Under the pieces are notes generated by a model, which searched no databases, was not told the DNA's origin, and saw only the letters and a list, made by a program, of their open reading frames with translations. From DAOTTY01 sp964451095 (GTDB taxonomy: Bacteria; Chloroflexota; Anaerolineae; Aggregatilineales; Phototrophicaceae), in contig CAYVGI010000018.1 of the NCBI GenBank assembly GCA_964451095.1, forward strand, positions 1 to 49,142: DNA of 49,142 nt. Reading direction: 5' to 3'. Each line of letters opens with the position of its first letter. Within the stretch, counting starts at the first letter, position 1. Shown here piece after piece: positions 7,909-16,462 of the stretch. Position numbers and translations under genes: made by a program.

Positions 7909-8457
7909 TCAGTCGAAGAAAACCTGCATCACAAACATCCCTAGCTTCAAGATATCTTTGTGGCGCAGTTCGTTGGGAGTGTGGGGGGTTAGCCGCACAT
8001 CGTTAATGTAGGTGTGGTTGGCGCTGTCCAGGTCTTGCACCAGCAGGCGGTTTTTCTCCTGGCGGATGAGCGCATGGGTGCGGCTCACGCCGTGGGAGTA
8101 TGCCTGGTGCGGGTTCAGGTCGATATCGGGCTTGATGCGGCGTGCTGCGTCTGACCTGCCGATGAGCAGCGTGCCAGCACGAAACGACTTGACGATTTCT
8201 TCACCAGAGCTAACAATCACCAGGCGCAACGTGGAGCCGAAGGGCTTCAGCGGTTCATCAACCTTGTCGATAAGCTCTGGCGGGATGTCTATGCTTTCGT
8301 CCAGGCGCTTGGTGCCCAGTTTTTCAGTTGTGCCCATCGTTGCCTTGGGCAGTGTGCCGTCTTTCGTGAGCAAGCGATAGCAGCGCCGACAGATGAGCGC
8401 CCCCGCAGGGTTGTCGTAGCCGCAATGTTCACAAATAACTTTTTTTGATAGCGTCAT
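7909..8457 (-). CDS. Zinc-ribbon and FHA domain protein
   Basis: A 182-residue protein. The N-terminus carries a four-cysteine zinc ribbon (CEHCGYDNP then CRRCYRLL). After a linker there is a C-terminal FHA domain of about 100 residues: LLIGRSD, GVSRTHALI with the phosphothreonine-binding Ser-Arg-x-His, and DLDSANHTYIND, where the usual NGT turn is NHT. FHA domains bind phosphothreonine peptides and often work with Ser/Thr kinases, none of which is in this window. Its promoter is at 8494-8521 in an AT-rich divergent region. Confidence 0.88.
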   Translation of the reverse strand: MTLSKKVICEHCGYDNPAGALICRRCYRLLTKDGTLPKATMGTTEKLGTKRLDESIDIPPELIDKVDEPLKPFGSTLRLVIVSSGEEIVKSFRAGTLLIGRSDAARRIKPDIDLNPHQAYSHGVSRTHALIRQEKNRLLVQDLDSANHTYINDVRLTPHTPNELRHKDILKLGMFVMQVFFD

Positions 8458-8493
8458 ATCTCGGTCCTGTAGCAGAACATTGAACGTATATTA

Positions 8494-8521
8494 ATTATAG
8501 ATTTGATTTGCACACCTGCAA
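8494..8521 (-). promoter_or_regulatory. Promoter of the FHA-protein gene
   Basis: On the minus strand, TTGCAG (8516-8521), a 16-base spacer and a perfect TATAAT (8494-8499) stand about 40 bases before the start at 8457. The stretch 8458-8593 is strikingly AT-rich for this window and must also hold the promoter of the divergent TauE/SafE gene, for which no clear -10/-35 pair is visible. Confidence 0.55.
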
Positions 8522-8593
8522 ACACATCGTCGAAACAATTTTGCAAATGTTTGTAAATTAAAACATTACAAAAACCACCAGTAAGGGCACATC

Positions 8594-9325
8594 TTGTCAG
8601 ACAACTTCATTGTGTTCATTGTCACGCTGCTTGGGGTGTGGGTGCAGGCAGTGTCCGGTTTTGGGATCGGGCTAATCATGATGCCGCCACTCACGACTGC
8701 GCTGGGGCTAGACGTTGCCCGCCCGCTGGTCACGCTCATCGGCACGGTCACCCAGGTCATTGTTTTGTATCGCACTCGCCAGTCCCTGACGATAAAAACG
8801 GTAACGCTGCTGGGCGCTATGGCAATCGTCGGCGTGGTCGTCGGCAATGCCCTGACGGAGTGGCGCATCCTGTCGGACGCTGTGCTGCTGACGGCGCTTG
8901 CTGTGCTCGTCATTGGTTATGCGCTGTACGGATTGTTCGCGCCCAGGGTGCCAATGCTAAAAACCGACCGCTGGGGGAGTGCTTTCGGGTTCACAAGTGG
9001 TGTGCTCACCGGGATGTACAACACAGGCGGTCCGCCCATCGTCATCTACGCGGATGCAAGGCGCTGGCAACCCGACGAGGTGCGCAGCAACTTACAGGGC
9101 TTTTTCCTCTTGAAAGGGTTCTCGCTGCTCGTGGTGCACGCACTTAGCCAGAACTTCACACGGGATATTGCCATGCACTATCTGTATGCACTGCCAGCGA
9201 TCGGGCTGGGTTTGGTTGCAGGGTTCGCCCTGTACAAATACATCCCCAGGCAGCGCTTCCGGCAGTTAGTGCTGGTGTTTTTGCTGCTCACAGGGCTAAA
9301 CATCCTGCGGTCTGTTTACGCCTAA
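8594..9325 (+). CDS. TauE/SafE family anion exporter
   Basis: A 243-residue integral membrane protein with about seven or eight hydrophobic helices. The family repeats are recognisable: the N-terminal GFGIGLIMMPPLTTALG block and, in the second half, GFTSGVLTGMYNTGGPPIVIYADARRW, with the conserved GGPP. Members export sulfite, sulfoacetate or related organosulfonate anions, and the substrate of most is unknown. The start is TTG with TAAGGG seven bases upstream. It ends two bases from the stop of the convergent hybrid kinase gene. Confidence 0.9.
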   Translation: MSDNFIVFIVTLLGVWVQAVSGFGIGLIMMPPLTTALGLDVARPLVTLIGTVTQVIVLYRTRQSLTIKTVTLLGAMAIVGVVVGNALTEWRILSDAVLLTALAVLVIGYALYGLFAPRVPMLKTDRWGSAFGFTSGVLTGMYNTGGPPIVIYADARRWQPDEVRSNLQGFFLLKGFSLLVVHALSQNFTRDIAMHYLYALPAIGLGLVAGFALYKYIPRQRFRQLVLVFLLLTGLNILRSVYA

Positions 9326-9327
9326 CG

Positions 9328-10479
9328 CTACTGCCGCTGTTTCTCCGCCTGTTCGACGGCGACGAACGGCAACGTGAGCGTCACGGTGGTGTACATGCGA
9401 GGTTCACTGTCTATATTGAACTGCCCGCCGTGGATTTCGGTCAAGCGCTTGGCGATAGTCAGACCAAAACCGATCCCCTGCTGCTCCTGGAAGGCACGCT
9501 GGAACTGCATATAGGCACCGATGGATCTGATTTGATCCTGGGACATGCCAACGCCTTCGTCGCTGATGATGATTTGCAATTCTTCTGCCATTTCTACCAG
9601 CGTGAGGCTAACGGGCGTGCCTGCCTCTGAGAACTTAAAGGCGTTGTCAACAATTTCGCTAACAATGCGGGAGAGGTTTTCGCCATCAACTGCCAGTGGT
9701 CGGTTTACCGGGACGATCGTCATTTCCAGGTCGTCCTGGCGCGCATACTGGCGTGCTTTCTCCTCTGTTTGCTGCGCGATGACAATGTAGGCGTAGCGTG
9801 TTTGCCCATTTTGCAGCGCTTCGTTCCAGGCAGCATCCGTGCCAAAGAGTTCCAGGTTGGCGTAGATAATGTAATTTTCTGCCAGGCGATATAAACGCAG
9901 CGCGGCGGTGTTGATGTGATCTGCCATGTCTGCCACTTGCTTTTCGCTGAGGTTTCGGGTGTCCGTCATCATGATTTCCGAAAAGCCGAGGATCGCGTTT
10001 AGCGGGGTACGCAGTTCGTGTGGCAGTGCCAGGATAATGCTGCGGCGGAGTCGATCCAGCTCGCGTTCTGTCTGTTTAATGTGGTTTTGGTTTTTTGCAA
10101 GCTGCGTGTTAACAGCAGAGATGAGTTCATCGGCGGTGAATGGCTTCGTCAGGTAGTCTTCTGCACCCAGTTCCATGCCCTCACGCTGTTCGTGGCGCAT
10201 GGTGCGAGCAGTGAGGAAGATAAACGGGGTGGTCGCTGTATCCTCGTTGGAGCGGAGTTGATCCAGCACACCGTAGCCATCTAGCAGGGGCATCCGCACA
10301 TCACAGATAACCAGGTCAGGATGATGCTGCTCCAAAAGGTCTAGCCCAGCTTGTCCGTTATTCGCGTAGACGGTCTGGAAGCCTTCCAGGGACAACATTT
10401 CTACAATGTCTTTGAGCAGCGCCTCGGAGTCTTCTATGACCAGGATTTTTTTTGTACCCAGAATTGTTGTTGGAACCAT
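9328..10479 (-). CDS. Hybrid response regulator-histidine kinase
   Basis: A 383-residue soluble protein. The N-terminal receiver domain (KILVIEDSEALL, LVICDVRMPLLDGYG with the acceptor Asp, FIFLTARTM, AEDYLTKPF) is followed by a short coiled coil, a HisKA helix with the phospho-His in LPHELRTPLNAILGF, and a HATPase_c domain with the N box (IVSEIVDNAFKFSEAG), the G1 box (ISDEGVGMS) and the G2 box (QQGIGFGLTIAKRLTEIHGG). There is no membrane segment or PAS sensor, so the receiver itself is probably the input. The start has GAGG six bases upstream. It could phosphorylate the nearby stand-alone receivers. Confidence 0.93.
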   Translation of the reverse strand: MVPTTILGTKKILVIEDSEALLKDIVEMLSLEGFQTVYANNGQAGLDLLEQHHPDLVICDVRMPLLDGYGVLDQLRSNEDTATTPFIFLTARTMRHEQREGMELGAEDYLTKPFTADELISAVNTQLAKNQNHIKQTERELDRLRRSIILALPHELRTPLNAILGFSEIMMTDTRNLSEKQVADMADHINTAALRLYRLAENYIIYANLELFGTDAAWNEALQNGQTRYAYIVIAQQTEEKARQYARQDDLEMTIVPVNRPLAVDGENLSRIVSEIVDNAFKFSEAGTPVSLTLVEMAEELQIIISDEGVGMSQDQIRSIGAYMQFQRAFQEQQGIGFGLTIAKRLTEIHGGQFNIDSEPRMYTTVTLTLPFVAVEQAEKQRQ

Positions 10480-10537
10480 TTCAAGCCTCTACATACCACT
10501 TGCCCGCTTACTGTATAACAGTTTATAACAAAAACTG

Positions 10538-11344
10538 CTAGCGAAAGTAAAAAACTAGCAAAATTATGATCCCCACCAAGATGCGATAGTATCCAAACGG
10601 GATAAAATTGTTCTTGGAGATGTACTGTAGCAGCCATCCGATTGAAAGCCATGCCACCACGCCAGAGATAATGATGCCCACCAGCAGGTACAGCAAGCTT
10701 GATGCGGACATCGCTGTGAAGTTGGTTGCCAACTCATACAGGGTTGCCAGCCCAAGCGTAGGGATAGCGAGATAAAACGAGAACTGCGTCGCTACCCGGC
10801 GGTTGAGACCGATAAACAGCCCGCCGATGATGGACGCCCCCGAACGCGACACGCCGGGTATGAGCGCGAAGCACTGCCACAGCCCCACGGCAAACGCCTG
10901 ACGCAAGGTGATATCTTCCAGGTTGCGTTCTTCGTCGGCGCGGTCTGCTATTCCGTTGTGCTCCACCACCAGGAACACGATGCCCCCCCCGATGAGCGCC
11001 CAGCCAATGACAATGGGGTCGAACAGCACCTCCGTGATGAAGCTACGCAGGGTTAGCCCTAGCACTGCCGCCGGGATGAACGCAATGGCAATGCCCAACC
11101 ACAAACGCTGTACAACCTGATCTTGCCGGACGGTGCGCAGTTGGGTGAATAAGTCCGACCAATAAAAGCCGATTACCGCGATGACCGCGCCAACCTGAAT
11201 AACAATTTCGAATGTGTTTTCCAGCACATCTGGCAAGCCGATCAGTTCGCCAACCACGATTAAGTGCCCGGTGGATGAAATGGGCAAAAACTCTGTCACG
11301 CCCTCAACCACCCCCATGATGATAACGATGAGCCACTCCGGCAA
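10538..11344 (-). CDS. uppP: Undecaprenyl-diphosphatase
   Basis: A 268-residue polytopic membrane enzyme of the BacA/UppP family. It dephosphorylates undecaprenyl pyrophosphate to recycle the lipid carrier for peptidoglycan and other wall polymers, and gives bacitracin resistance. Signatures are EGVTEFLPISSTGHL near the N-terminus, with the catalytic Glu and Ser cluster, and PGVSRSGASI in the second half, with the key Arg. There are about eight hydrophobic helices. It starts at TTG with an excellent AGGAGGTG SD five bases upstream. It is followed on the same strand by the hybrid kinase gene after 58 bases. Confidence 0.95.
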   Translation of the reverse strand: MPEWLIVIIMGVVEGVTEFLPISSTGHLIVVGELIGLPDVLENTFEIVIQVGAVIAVIGFYWSDLFTQLRTVRQDQVVQRLWLGIAIAFIPAAVLGLTLRSFITEVLFDPIVIGWALIGGGIVFLVVEHNGIADRADEERNLEDITLRQAFAVGLWQCFALIPGVSRSGASIIGGLFIGLNRRVATQFSFYLAIPTLGLATLYELATNFTAMSASSLLYLLVGIIISGVVAWLSIGWLLQYISKNNFIPFGYYRILVGIIILLVFYFR

Positions 11345-11354
11345 GCCACACCTC

Positions 11355-11744
11355 CTACAGTCGATTACCGATCCAAAATCCGAGCGCCGCAGAGAATAAA
11401 CAAATTACGTTGGTGCCAATAACGTAAAGCAAGCTACCCACCAACATACCCGTGCGCAGCAGCGCCGTGCTTTCGTTTGCAAAGGTGGAAAATGTGGTGA
11501 GGGAGCCAAAGAAGCCGGTTGCGACAAGTAGCTGCACATGACCGGACAGGTTCGCGCGGTTTGCTGCCCATGCGAGGAACACGCCCAACAGGAGGGAGCC
11601 GACGACATTGACGGCAAGCGTGCCTGCGATTGTGTTGTTGTTTGGCGAGAGCCTTGCTGCCGCGATGCTGGCAGCGTAACGAAGGTTCGCCCCCAGGAAG
11701 CCGCCGAAACCCACGGTCAGCACGTTTAGCAAGTGACTGCGCAA
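11355..11744 (-). CDS. crcB: CrcB/Fluc fluoride channel
   Basis: A 129-residue, four-helix membrane protein of the CrcB/Fluc family, which forms a dual-topology dimer that exports fluoride. Visible signatures are GGFLGANLRYAAS near the N-terminus, NVVGSLLLGVFLAW, and GFFGSLTTFSTFANES, with the phenylalanine/threonine ion-path residues. The TTG at 11744, with AAAGGG upstream, gives the normal family length. An ATG at 11789 and one at 11855 would add non-homologous residues and run up to the neighbouring gene. Eleven bases separate it from uppP, so the two are probably co-transcribed. No fluoride riboswitch that folds correctly is seen upstream. Confidence 0.9.
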   Translation of the reverse strand: MRSHLLNVLTVGFGGFLGANLRYAASIAAARLSPNNNTIAGTLAVNVVGSLLLGVFLAWAANRANLSGHVQLLVATGFFGSLTTFSTFANESTALLRTGMLVGSLLYVIGTNVICLFSAALGFWIGNRL

Positions 11745-11855
11745 CCCAATAACCCTTTGTGTACATGCGGCAACCCTGTGTCCGCACATCAAGTGTAGCC
11801 TAAAGCATTGAGAAACACAATTGAGAGCGCAGCGAATACCATCCAAGCGTTGCAC

Positions 11856-13445
11856 TTAGCGCAAGGGTTGCATCCCGTTGACTTCGTATACCACGGCAGC
11901 GCGTTTGCGGTTGCGCATTTTCATCTCGCCCAGCTTACGTGCTTGCACCATACCCGCCAACTCGTTCACCACCGCCTCCTCAACCAGAATTTGCCCCGGT
12001 TCGGCACGCTCTTGCAGGCGCTTTGCGAGGTTCACCACATCGCCGATGGCAGTGTAGTTCATGGCGCGGTCTGTGCCGATGTAACCGACAACCGCCTCGC
12101 CAACGTTGACGCCAACGCTGTAGGATAACCCGTAGCCTTTGCGCTGGTTCAGGTCTTCGGCAGCTTGCAGCAGCGCAAGTGCGGTATCAGTCGCCTTGTG
12201 CACATGATGCTCGTAGGGTTCCGGCGCGTTGAAGATTGCCATCAATCCGTCGCCAAAGAACTTATCTAGCGTACCCTGCCACGCCATCACAATCTCTGCT
12301 GCCAGGCTGAGGTAATCGTTCAGCATTTCCACCACGCGCTCTGGCGTTTCCCGCTCGCTCCATGCGGTGTAACCCCGGATGTCTGCAAATAGGATACTCA
12401 CGCGCTGGCGGGTGCCCCCCAGCTTGAGGGCATCCGGGTTGGCAAGCGCCCGCTCCACTACGGTGGGGGCAACGAACCGCTCGAACGTACCGCGAATCTG
12501 CTGTTTTTCGCGTGCTTCGCGCTCGCGCAGCGCATCGAAGTTGTGCGAGTTGTCCACTGCAATGGCAGCGTAATCTGTGAGGGCGCTGAGCAGCGCGGCG
12601 TCGTTCTTGGTGAACACTTTCGTGCCTTCGGTGAGGTTGGTTACGCTTAACACACCGATGACATCCCCGCGTAGGATGAGCGGCGCGTATGCCGCGCTGT
12701 ACGGGCTGTTGGCGTAGTCACCGAACTGGTCTTTGGTGGCGATAATTTCCTTGCCGCGCTGCACCACATGCAACGCCGCCGGGTCGTGGCTTTCTTTGTC
12801 GGTCATTTCCGGGCGTGCCTTATTGATGCGCTTCTCCGCCCGGCACACAAGCTTATCGTCCCGCAGTAGGTAAAGCCGCCCTTCTTCCGCCTCCGTGACC
12901 TGCGTCGCTGCCTCAATGATCTGGGGCAGCACCCTGGTAATGTCCACGCTGGATGTCACGGTTTTGCCGATGCGATACAGGATGTTTAGCTCCTGCACTC
13001 GCTGCTGCAATTCGCGGTTCGCTACCAAAAGCCGATCCACCAGCGCGTCTTTTTCCCGGCGCAGGCGTGCCTCGCTCAGGCTGCGCTCGATTGCGTTCAG
13101 CATCTCGTCGACAGAATAGGGCTTTTTTACGTAGTCTTTCACACCCAGCCGATAGACTTCGATGGCGACCTCTTCGGAACCGTGGAACGTCATCAGCACA
13201 ACGGGGATGTCTAACCCGCGCTCTACCAATGCTTGCAGCACCTCACGCCCGTTCATGCGGGGCATCTGCAAATCTAGCAGAATCAGGTCGGGGTTGTGGT
13301 CAATTGCAAACTGTAGCCCTTCACGTCCATCACGGGCAACAAGCGCATTGTAACCATTAGGTTTTAGGATGTAGTCTACGACGAACTCGCGGTTCTCTTC
13401 GCCATCGTCCACAACCAGGATTGTTTCTTTCGCCTCTTTGGACAA
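11856..13445 (-). CDS. Receiver-GAF-class III adenylate/guanylate cyclase
   Basis: A 529-residue signalling protein with three domains. The receiver (residues about 8-125) contains LILLDLQMPRMNG with the acceptor Asp, VVLMTFHGS and VKDYVKKPYSVDEM. A coiled coil leads to a GAF domain (about 150-310). The C-terminal class III cyclase (about 345-515) has the first metal Asp in ILFADIRGYTAWSE, the second in DKFFGDGLMAIFN, and the transition-state pair in AIGDVVNLAKRLQE. The Lys in DKFFGD fits an adenylate cyclase. It should link a histidine kinase signal and a GAF ligand to cyclic nucleotide synthesis. Start: TTG with GGGAGG seven bases upstream. Confidence 0.93.
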   Translation of the reverse strand: MSKEAKETILVVDDGEENREFVVDYILKPNGYNALVARDGREGLQFAIDHNPDLILLDLQMPRMNGREVLQALVERGLDIPVVLMTFHGSEEVAIEVYRLGVKDYVKKPYSVDEMLNAIERSLSEARLRREKDALVDRLLVANRELQQRVQELNILYRIGKTVTSSVDITRVLPQIIEAATQVTEAEEGRLYLLRDDKLVCRAEKRINKARPEMTDKESHDPAALHVVQRGKEIIATKDQFGDYANSPYSAAYAPLILRGDVIGVLSVTNLTEGTKVFTKNDAALLSALTDYAAIAVDNSHNFDALREREAREKQQIRGTFERFVAPTVVERALANPDALKLGGTRQRVSILFADIRGYTAWSERETPERVVEMLNDYLSLAAEIVMAWQGTLDKFFGDGLMAIFNAPEPYEHHVHKATDTALALLQAAEDLNQRKGYGLSYSVGVNVGEAVVGYIGTDRAMNYTAIGDVVNLAKRLQERAEPGQILVEEAVVNELAGMVQARKLGEMKMRNRKRAAVVYEVNGMQPLR

Positions 13446-13569
13446 TCTTCTGCCTCCCGGTTAATGGTGTGTCTTCCTGCCCATTATAGCACTGACTAAA
13501 CGCCCATGCCCTTCCAGTTGGTGTGCAAGGTTCCGTCTTGCCACACGCGCCGCTGCGTTCGCTACACTC

Positions 13570-13686
13570 GGCGTGTTGCTGGGCGAGCCTGTGAACCGGG
13601 CGCTGCTGCAAATCCAGGAAGATGGCACCTACGACGGCATCGACGCCCGGTGATTTGGCGCACAAGACGCCGCCGTAGGTAGCTAA
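13570..13686 (+). pseudogene. Relic of a family 3 extracellular solute-binding protein C-terminus
   Basis: Translation from 13570 reads GVLLGEPVNRALLQIQEDG, then TYDGIDAR, a TGA, then FGAQDAAVGS and TAA. This is the closing part of amino-acid ABC binding proteins (SBP_bac_3), which usually read VNRAL-x-x-I-x-x-DGTYD-x-I-x-x-RWFG. The TGA at 13651-13653 stands exactly where the near-invariant Trp (TGG) belongs. No upstream coding part is recognisable before about 13561, and no start or SD sequence is evident. It occupies the gap between the cyclase and phosphofructokinase genes and looks like a decayed, truncated gene copy. Confidence 0.65.
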
Positions 13687-13687
13687 C

Positions 13688-15928
13688 CTAGTAGCCGTTG
13701 ACCGGGTTCGCCATCTGCTCTGCGATGGGGCGCAGCCCGAGCCACCACTGTTCCTGCGGGCGCTGGGGGGCACCGGGCACAAGCTCCGGCACGGTGTGTA
13801 AATCGGTGTAGGCAAGGCGGCTGCCCTGGATGCCGATGGACACGGCGAGCGAGTTTTGCTGCTGTGCCTGTTCGATGAGATAGTAAACACAGTTGGATGC
13901 CAGCCGCGTCGCCTGGATGCGGTCATAAGGGGAAGGATTGCCGCCCTGCTGCACATGCCCCAGGATGGCGGGGCGCACATCGAATAGGTCGCCACTTTCC
14001 TTCTCAAACAGCGCACACATAAACGGTGTGGTGTACAGCTTGTCCACGTTTTCGTTGCGGATGAGCAGTCCGAGGCGCTTACCCTTTTGGAAGCTGTTCA
14101 CGAGCTTGGCAACGTCTTGCTGCAAATCGCTCAACGTCACGCCTTCCTCTGGCAGGTAAACACGCTCCGCCCCGGTTGCGATTCCACTCATCAACGCGAG
14201 GTAGCCACAGTCGCGCCCCATCACTTCCACCACGAAGACGCGCCCAGATGCAACGGCGGACTCTTTGATTTTGTCCACATCGCTGATGATGTTGTTGAGG
14301 GCAGTATCTGCGCCGACGCTCTGTTCGCTGGCAGGCAGGTTGTTGTTGATGGACGCAGGCAGGCACACCATGGGGATGTCGAACGCGGGGTACTTGGCAC
14401 GGTGCTGGTGCATCATGTGCACTGCCCGGTAGCCCGACCAACCGCCAATCATCAGCAGCCCATCCACCTGGTGCGCCTCTAGCTGTGTTGCCACCCCTGC
14501 CAGGTCATACGCGGTGGGGATGTAACGGCTAGTCCCCAATTCCGCCCCCCCACGCGATACCCACCCGCTGATGCTCATCCAGTCCAGGTCGTAAAATTCG
14601 CCTTCTAGCAAGCCCTCGAACCCGTTGCGCACCGCCAGTATCTGGTGTCCCTCGTTCATGGCAAGGCGCACCGCCGCCCGTGCAGCGGTGTTCATGCCGG
14701 GGGCAGGACCGCCACTGTGGATCACTGCCAAGCGTAACGAGCGCTGGTCGGGTTGTGGCACTTTGGGTTGCGCCCGCGTGATGATCTGCAAGCTGTTGTA
14801 AGCCTCTGTGAAGCTGCCACCGCGCAGTCGCATTGCGCCCTCGTAGTCTTGTGCGCGGATGCGCTCTGCAACGGCGTGTGTTTTCTGTACGCACTCTACC
14901 AGCGGCGAGTGCGTCACGCGGTGCTCGCGGATGCCCACTACCTGTGGCACATAGTCCGGCGGCGCATTGAGCACCAAGTCCACGGCTGCATAGCCCACCA
15001 TCGTGCTCATGTAGCGCTCAAACGCGCTGGGGGCACCGCCGCGCTGCACATGCCCCAGCACAGTCACACGGGTGTCCTCACCGATGCGCTCCTCCAACAC
15101 CTGCTTAACGTAGTCGCTGGTGATGGGGTTGCCGTTGCGGTCGTGGGCACCCTCCGCCACGATGACGATGCTGGCACGCCGCCCACGTTGGCGCCCGGAA
15201 CCGAGCGCGTTACACATCTCCTGCTCCCAGTTATCACTCTCCGGGGGGTACTCTGGGATGAGTACCCAGTTTGCCCCGGTAGAGAGGGCGCTCATCAGCG
15301 CGAGGTAGCCGCAGTTGCGCCCCATTACCTCTACCACAAATGAGCGCTGGTGGCTGGATGCCGTGCTGGTGATGGCGTCGATTGCCTCTGTGATGCGGTG
15401 CAGCGCGGTGTCCGCGCCGATGGTCATGTCTGTGCCGAACATGTCATTGTCGATGGAACCAACCAGCCCGGCGAGGATCAGCGTGGGGTACTGATCGGCA
15501 GTTTCTCGGGTGATGTCGCCCATGTCCACCAGTTCATCGAGCAGCGACGCCCATTCTTCCTGAAAGATGTTTGCCCCGGTCAGGCTGCCGTCCCCGCCGA
15601 TGACGATCAGGCGATTGATCCCCCGCATGACCAGGTTGTACGCCCCCTGGCGCCGCCCCTCGCGCGTCCGAAATGCCTGCGACCTTGCCGACCCGATAGC
15701 CGTGCCGCCCTGGTGCAAAATGCCGCCCACGCTGCCCCAATCCATTTTGCGGATGCGGTCGCCGCCTTCTACCAGCCCCTGGTAGCCTTCATACACTGCG
15801 TATGCATCTACGCCACGGTTGAGCGCCGTACGGATCACTGCCCGTACAGCGCTGTTCATGCCGGGCGCGTCCCCGCCGCTGGTTAGTACTGCAATGTTTG
15901 TGGGATGTGCTTGCTCCACCATACCCAT
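13688..15928 (-). CDS. pfkA: Double-domain 6-phosphofructokinase
   Basis: A 746-residue fusion of two PFK domains, like eukaryotic PFK and unlike the usual 320-residue bacterial enzyme. The N-half is complete: VLTSGGDAPGMN, GGDGSLTGA (Gly after GGD indicates ATP as donor rather than PPi), GSIDNDMFGTD with the catalytic Asp, and FVVEVMGRNCGYLAL. The C-half (from about residue 400, SGGPAPGMN) keeps the fold and the VEVMGRDCGYLAL block but reads IGGWSGYRA and ASINNNLPASE, so the catalytic Asp and ATP-loop residues are gone. By analogy with eukaryotic PFK, the second half is probably an effector-binding domain. The ATG at 15928 has GAGAAGG five bases upstream; ATG 15955 lacks a usable SD. Confidence 0.93.
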   Translation of the reverse strand: MGMVEQAHPTNIAVLTSGGDAPGMNSAVRAVIRTALNRGVDAYAVYEGYQGLVEGGDRIRKMDWGSVGGILHQGGTAIGSARSQAFRTREGRRQGAYNLVMRGINRLIVIGGDGSLTGANIFQEEWASLLDELVDMGDITRETADQYPTLILAGLVGSIDNDMFGTDMTIGADTALHRITEAIDAITSTASSHQRSFVVEVMGRNCGYLALMSALSTGANWVLIPEYPPESDNWEQEMCNALGSGRQRGRRASIVIVAEGAHDRNGNPITSDYVKQVLEERIGEDTRVTVLGHVQRGGAPSAFERYMSTMVGYAAVDLVLNAPPDYVPQVVGIREHRVTHSPLVECVQKTHAVAERIRAQDYEGAMRLRGGSFTEAYNSLQIITRAQPKVPQPDQRSLRLAVIHSGGPAPGMNTAARAAVRLAMNEGHQILAVRNGFEGLLEGEFYDLDWMSISGWVSRGGAELGTSRYIPTAYDLAGVATQLEAHQVDGLLMIGGWSGYRAVHMMHQHRAKYPAFDIPMVCLPASINNNLPASEQSVGADTALNNIISDVDKIKESAVASGRVFVVEVMGRDCGYLALMSGIATGAERVYLPEEGVTLSDLQQDVAKLVNSFQKGKRLGLLIRNENVDKLYTTPFMCALFEKESGDLFDVRPAILGHVQQGGNPSPYDRIQATRLASNCVYYLIEQAQQQNSLAVSIGIQGSRLAYTDLHTVPELVPGAPQRPQEQWWLGLRPIAEQMANPVNGY

Positions 15929-16088
15929 GTTGCCCTTCTCTTTTTTGGCGTTCATCTCCGCCGCATACTATACCGCGCCCACGGTCAGGTGGGTGCTTCT
16001 TAACGTGGATTTGACGTTGGCGGGTGGTGCTAGCCACACAGGGCAAGCTGTGATAAGAGAATTAAAACGCTGCGAAAGGCAAAATCCA

Positions 16089-16430
16089 ATGGCAGAGACA
16101 TTCCTGTACCTCACAACGACGGGGCGCAAGACGGGGCAACCGCGCAAGATCGAAATCTGGTTTGTGCAGCACGACGGGTGTTATTACCTGTGCGCAGAGA
16201 GCCGCGAAAACGCGAATTGGGTGCGCAACATCCAGCAGCAACCCCAGGTGACCCACTACCTGGCGGAAGGCATGGATGTGGTGCCGACCGAAGAGCACGA
16301 TGGCACCGCCCAGCCCCTCCCGGATGAAACCGATGCCAAAGTGCAGGCGGTAAAGGCACTGTTCGATGCGAAATACAACTGGAGCGACGGGTTAATCGTG
16401 GAAATTTGCCCCGCTTCCGGCAATGATTAG
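16089..16430 (+). CDS. Deazaflavin (F420)-dependent nitroreductase-like protein
   Basis: A 113-residue protein of the DUF385/Ddn-like split beta-barrel family. It begins with MAETFLYLTTTGRKTG, followed by QPRKIEIWFV; the T-x-G-R-K-T-G-x-P-R pattern is the phosphate-binding loop of Ddn-type F420 proteins. Later come YYLCAESRENANWVRNI, typical of the family, and VKALFDAKYNW. Known members use F420H2 to reduce quinones or nitro compounds. Cofactor use here is inferred. The ATG at 16089 has AAAGG about ten bases upstream and matches the start of the homology. It is divergent from the phosphofructokinase gene and 32 bases before a GT2 gene. Confidence 0.75.
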   Translation: MAETFLYLTTTGRKTGQPRKIEIWFVQHDGCYYLCAESRENANWVRNIQQQPQVTHYLAEGMDVVPTEEHDGTAQPLPDETDAKVQAVKALFDAKYNWSDGLIVEICPASGND

Positions 16431-16462
16431 GGCACTTGCCCAACCACCCGAAGGTACCGTAA

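Noticed and set aside
11745..11855. Possible fluoride riboswitch upstream of crcB
   Set aside because: A segment reading ATGGTATTCGC resembles the riboswitch core, but the flanking bases do not form the required first stem and no pseudoknot partner is found, so it is not called.
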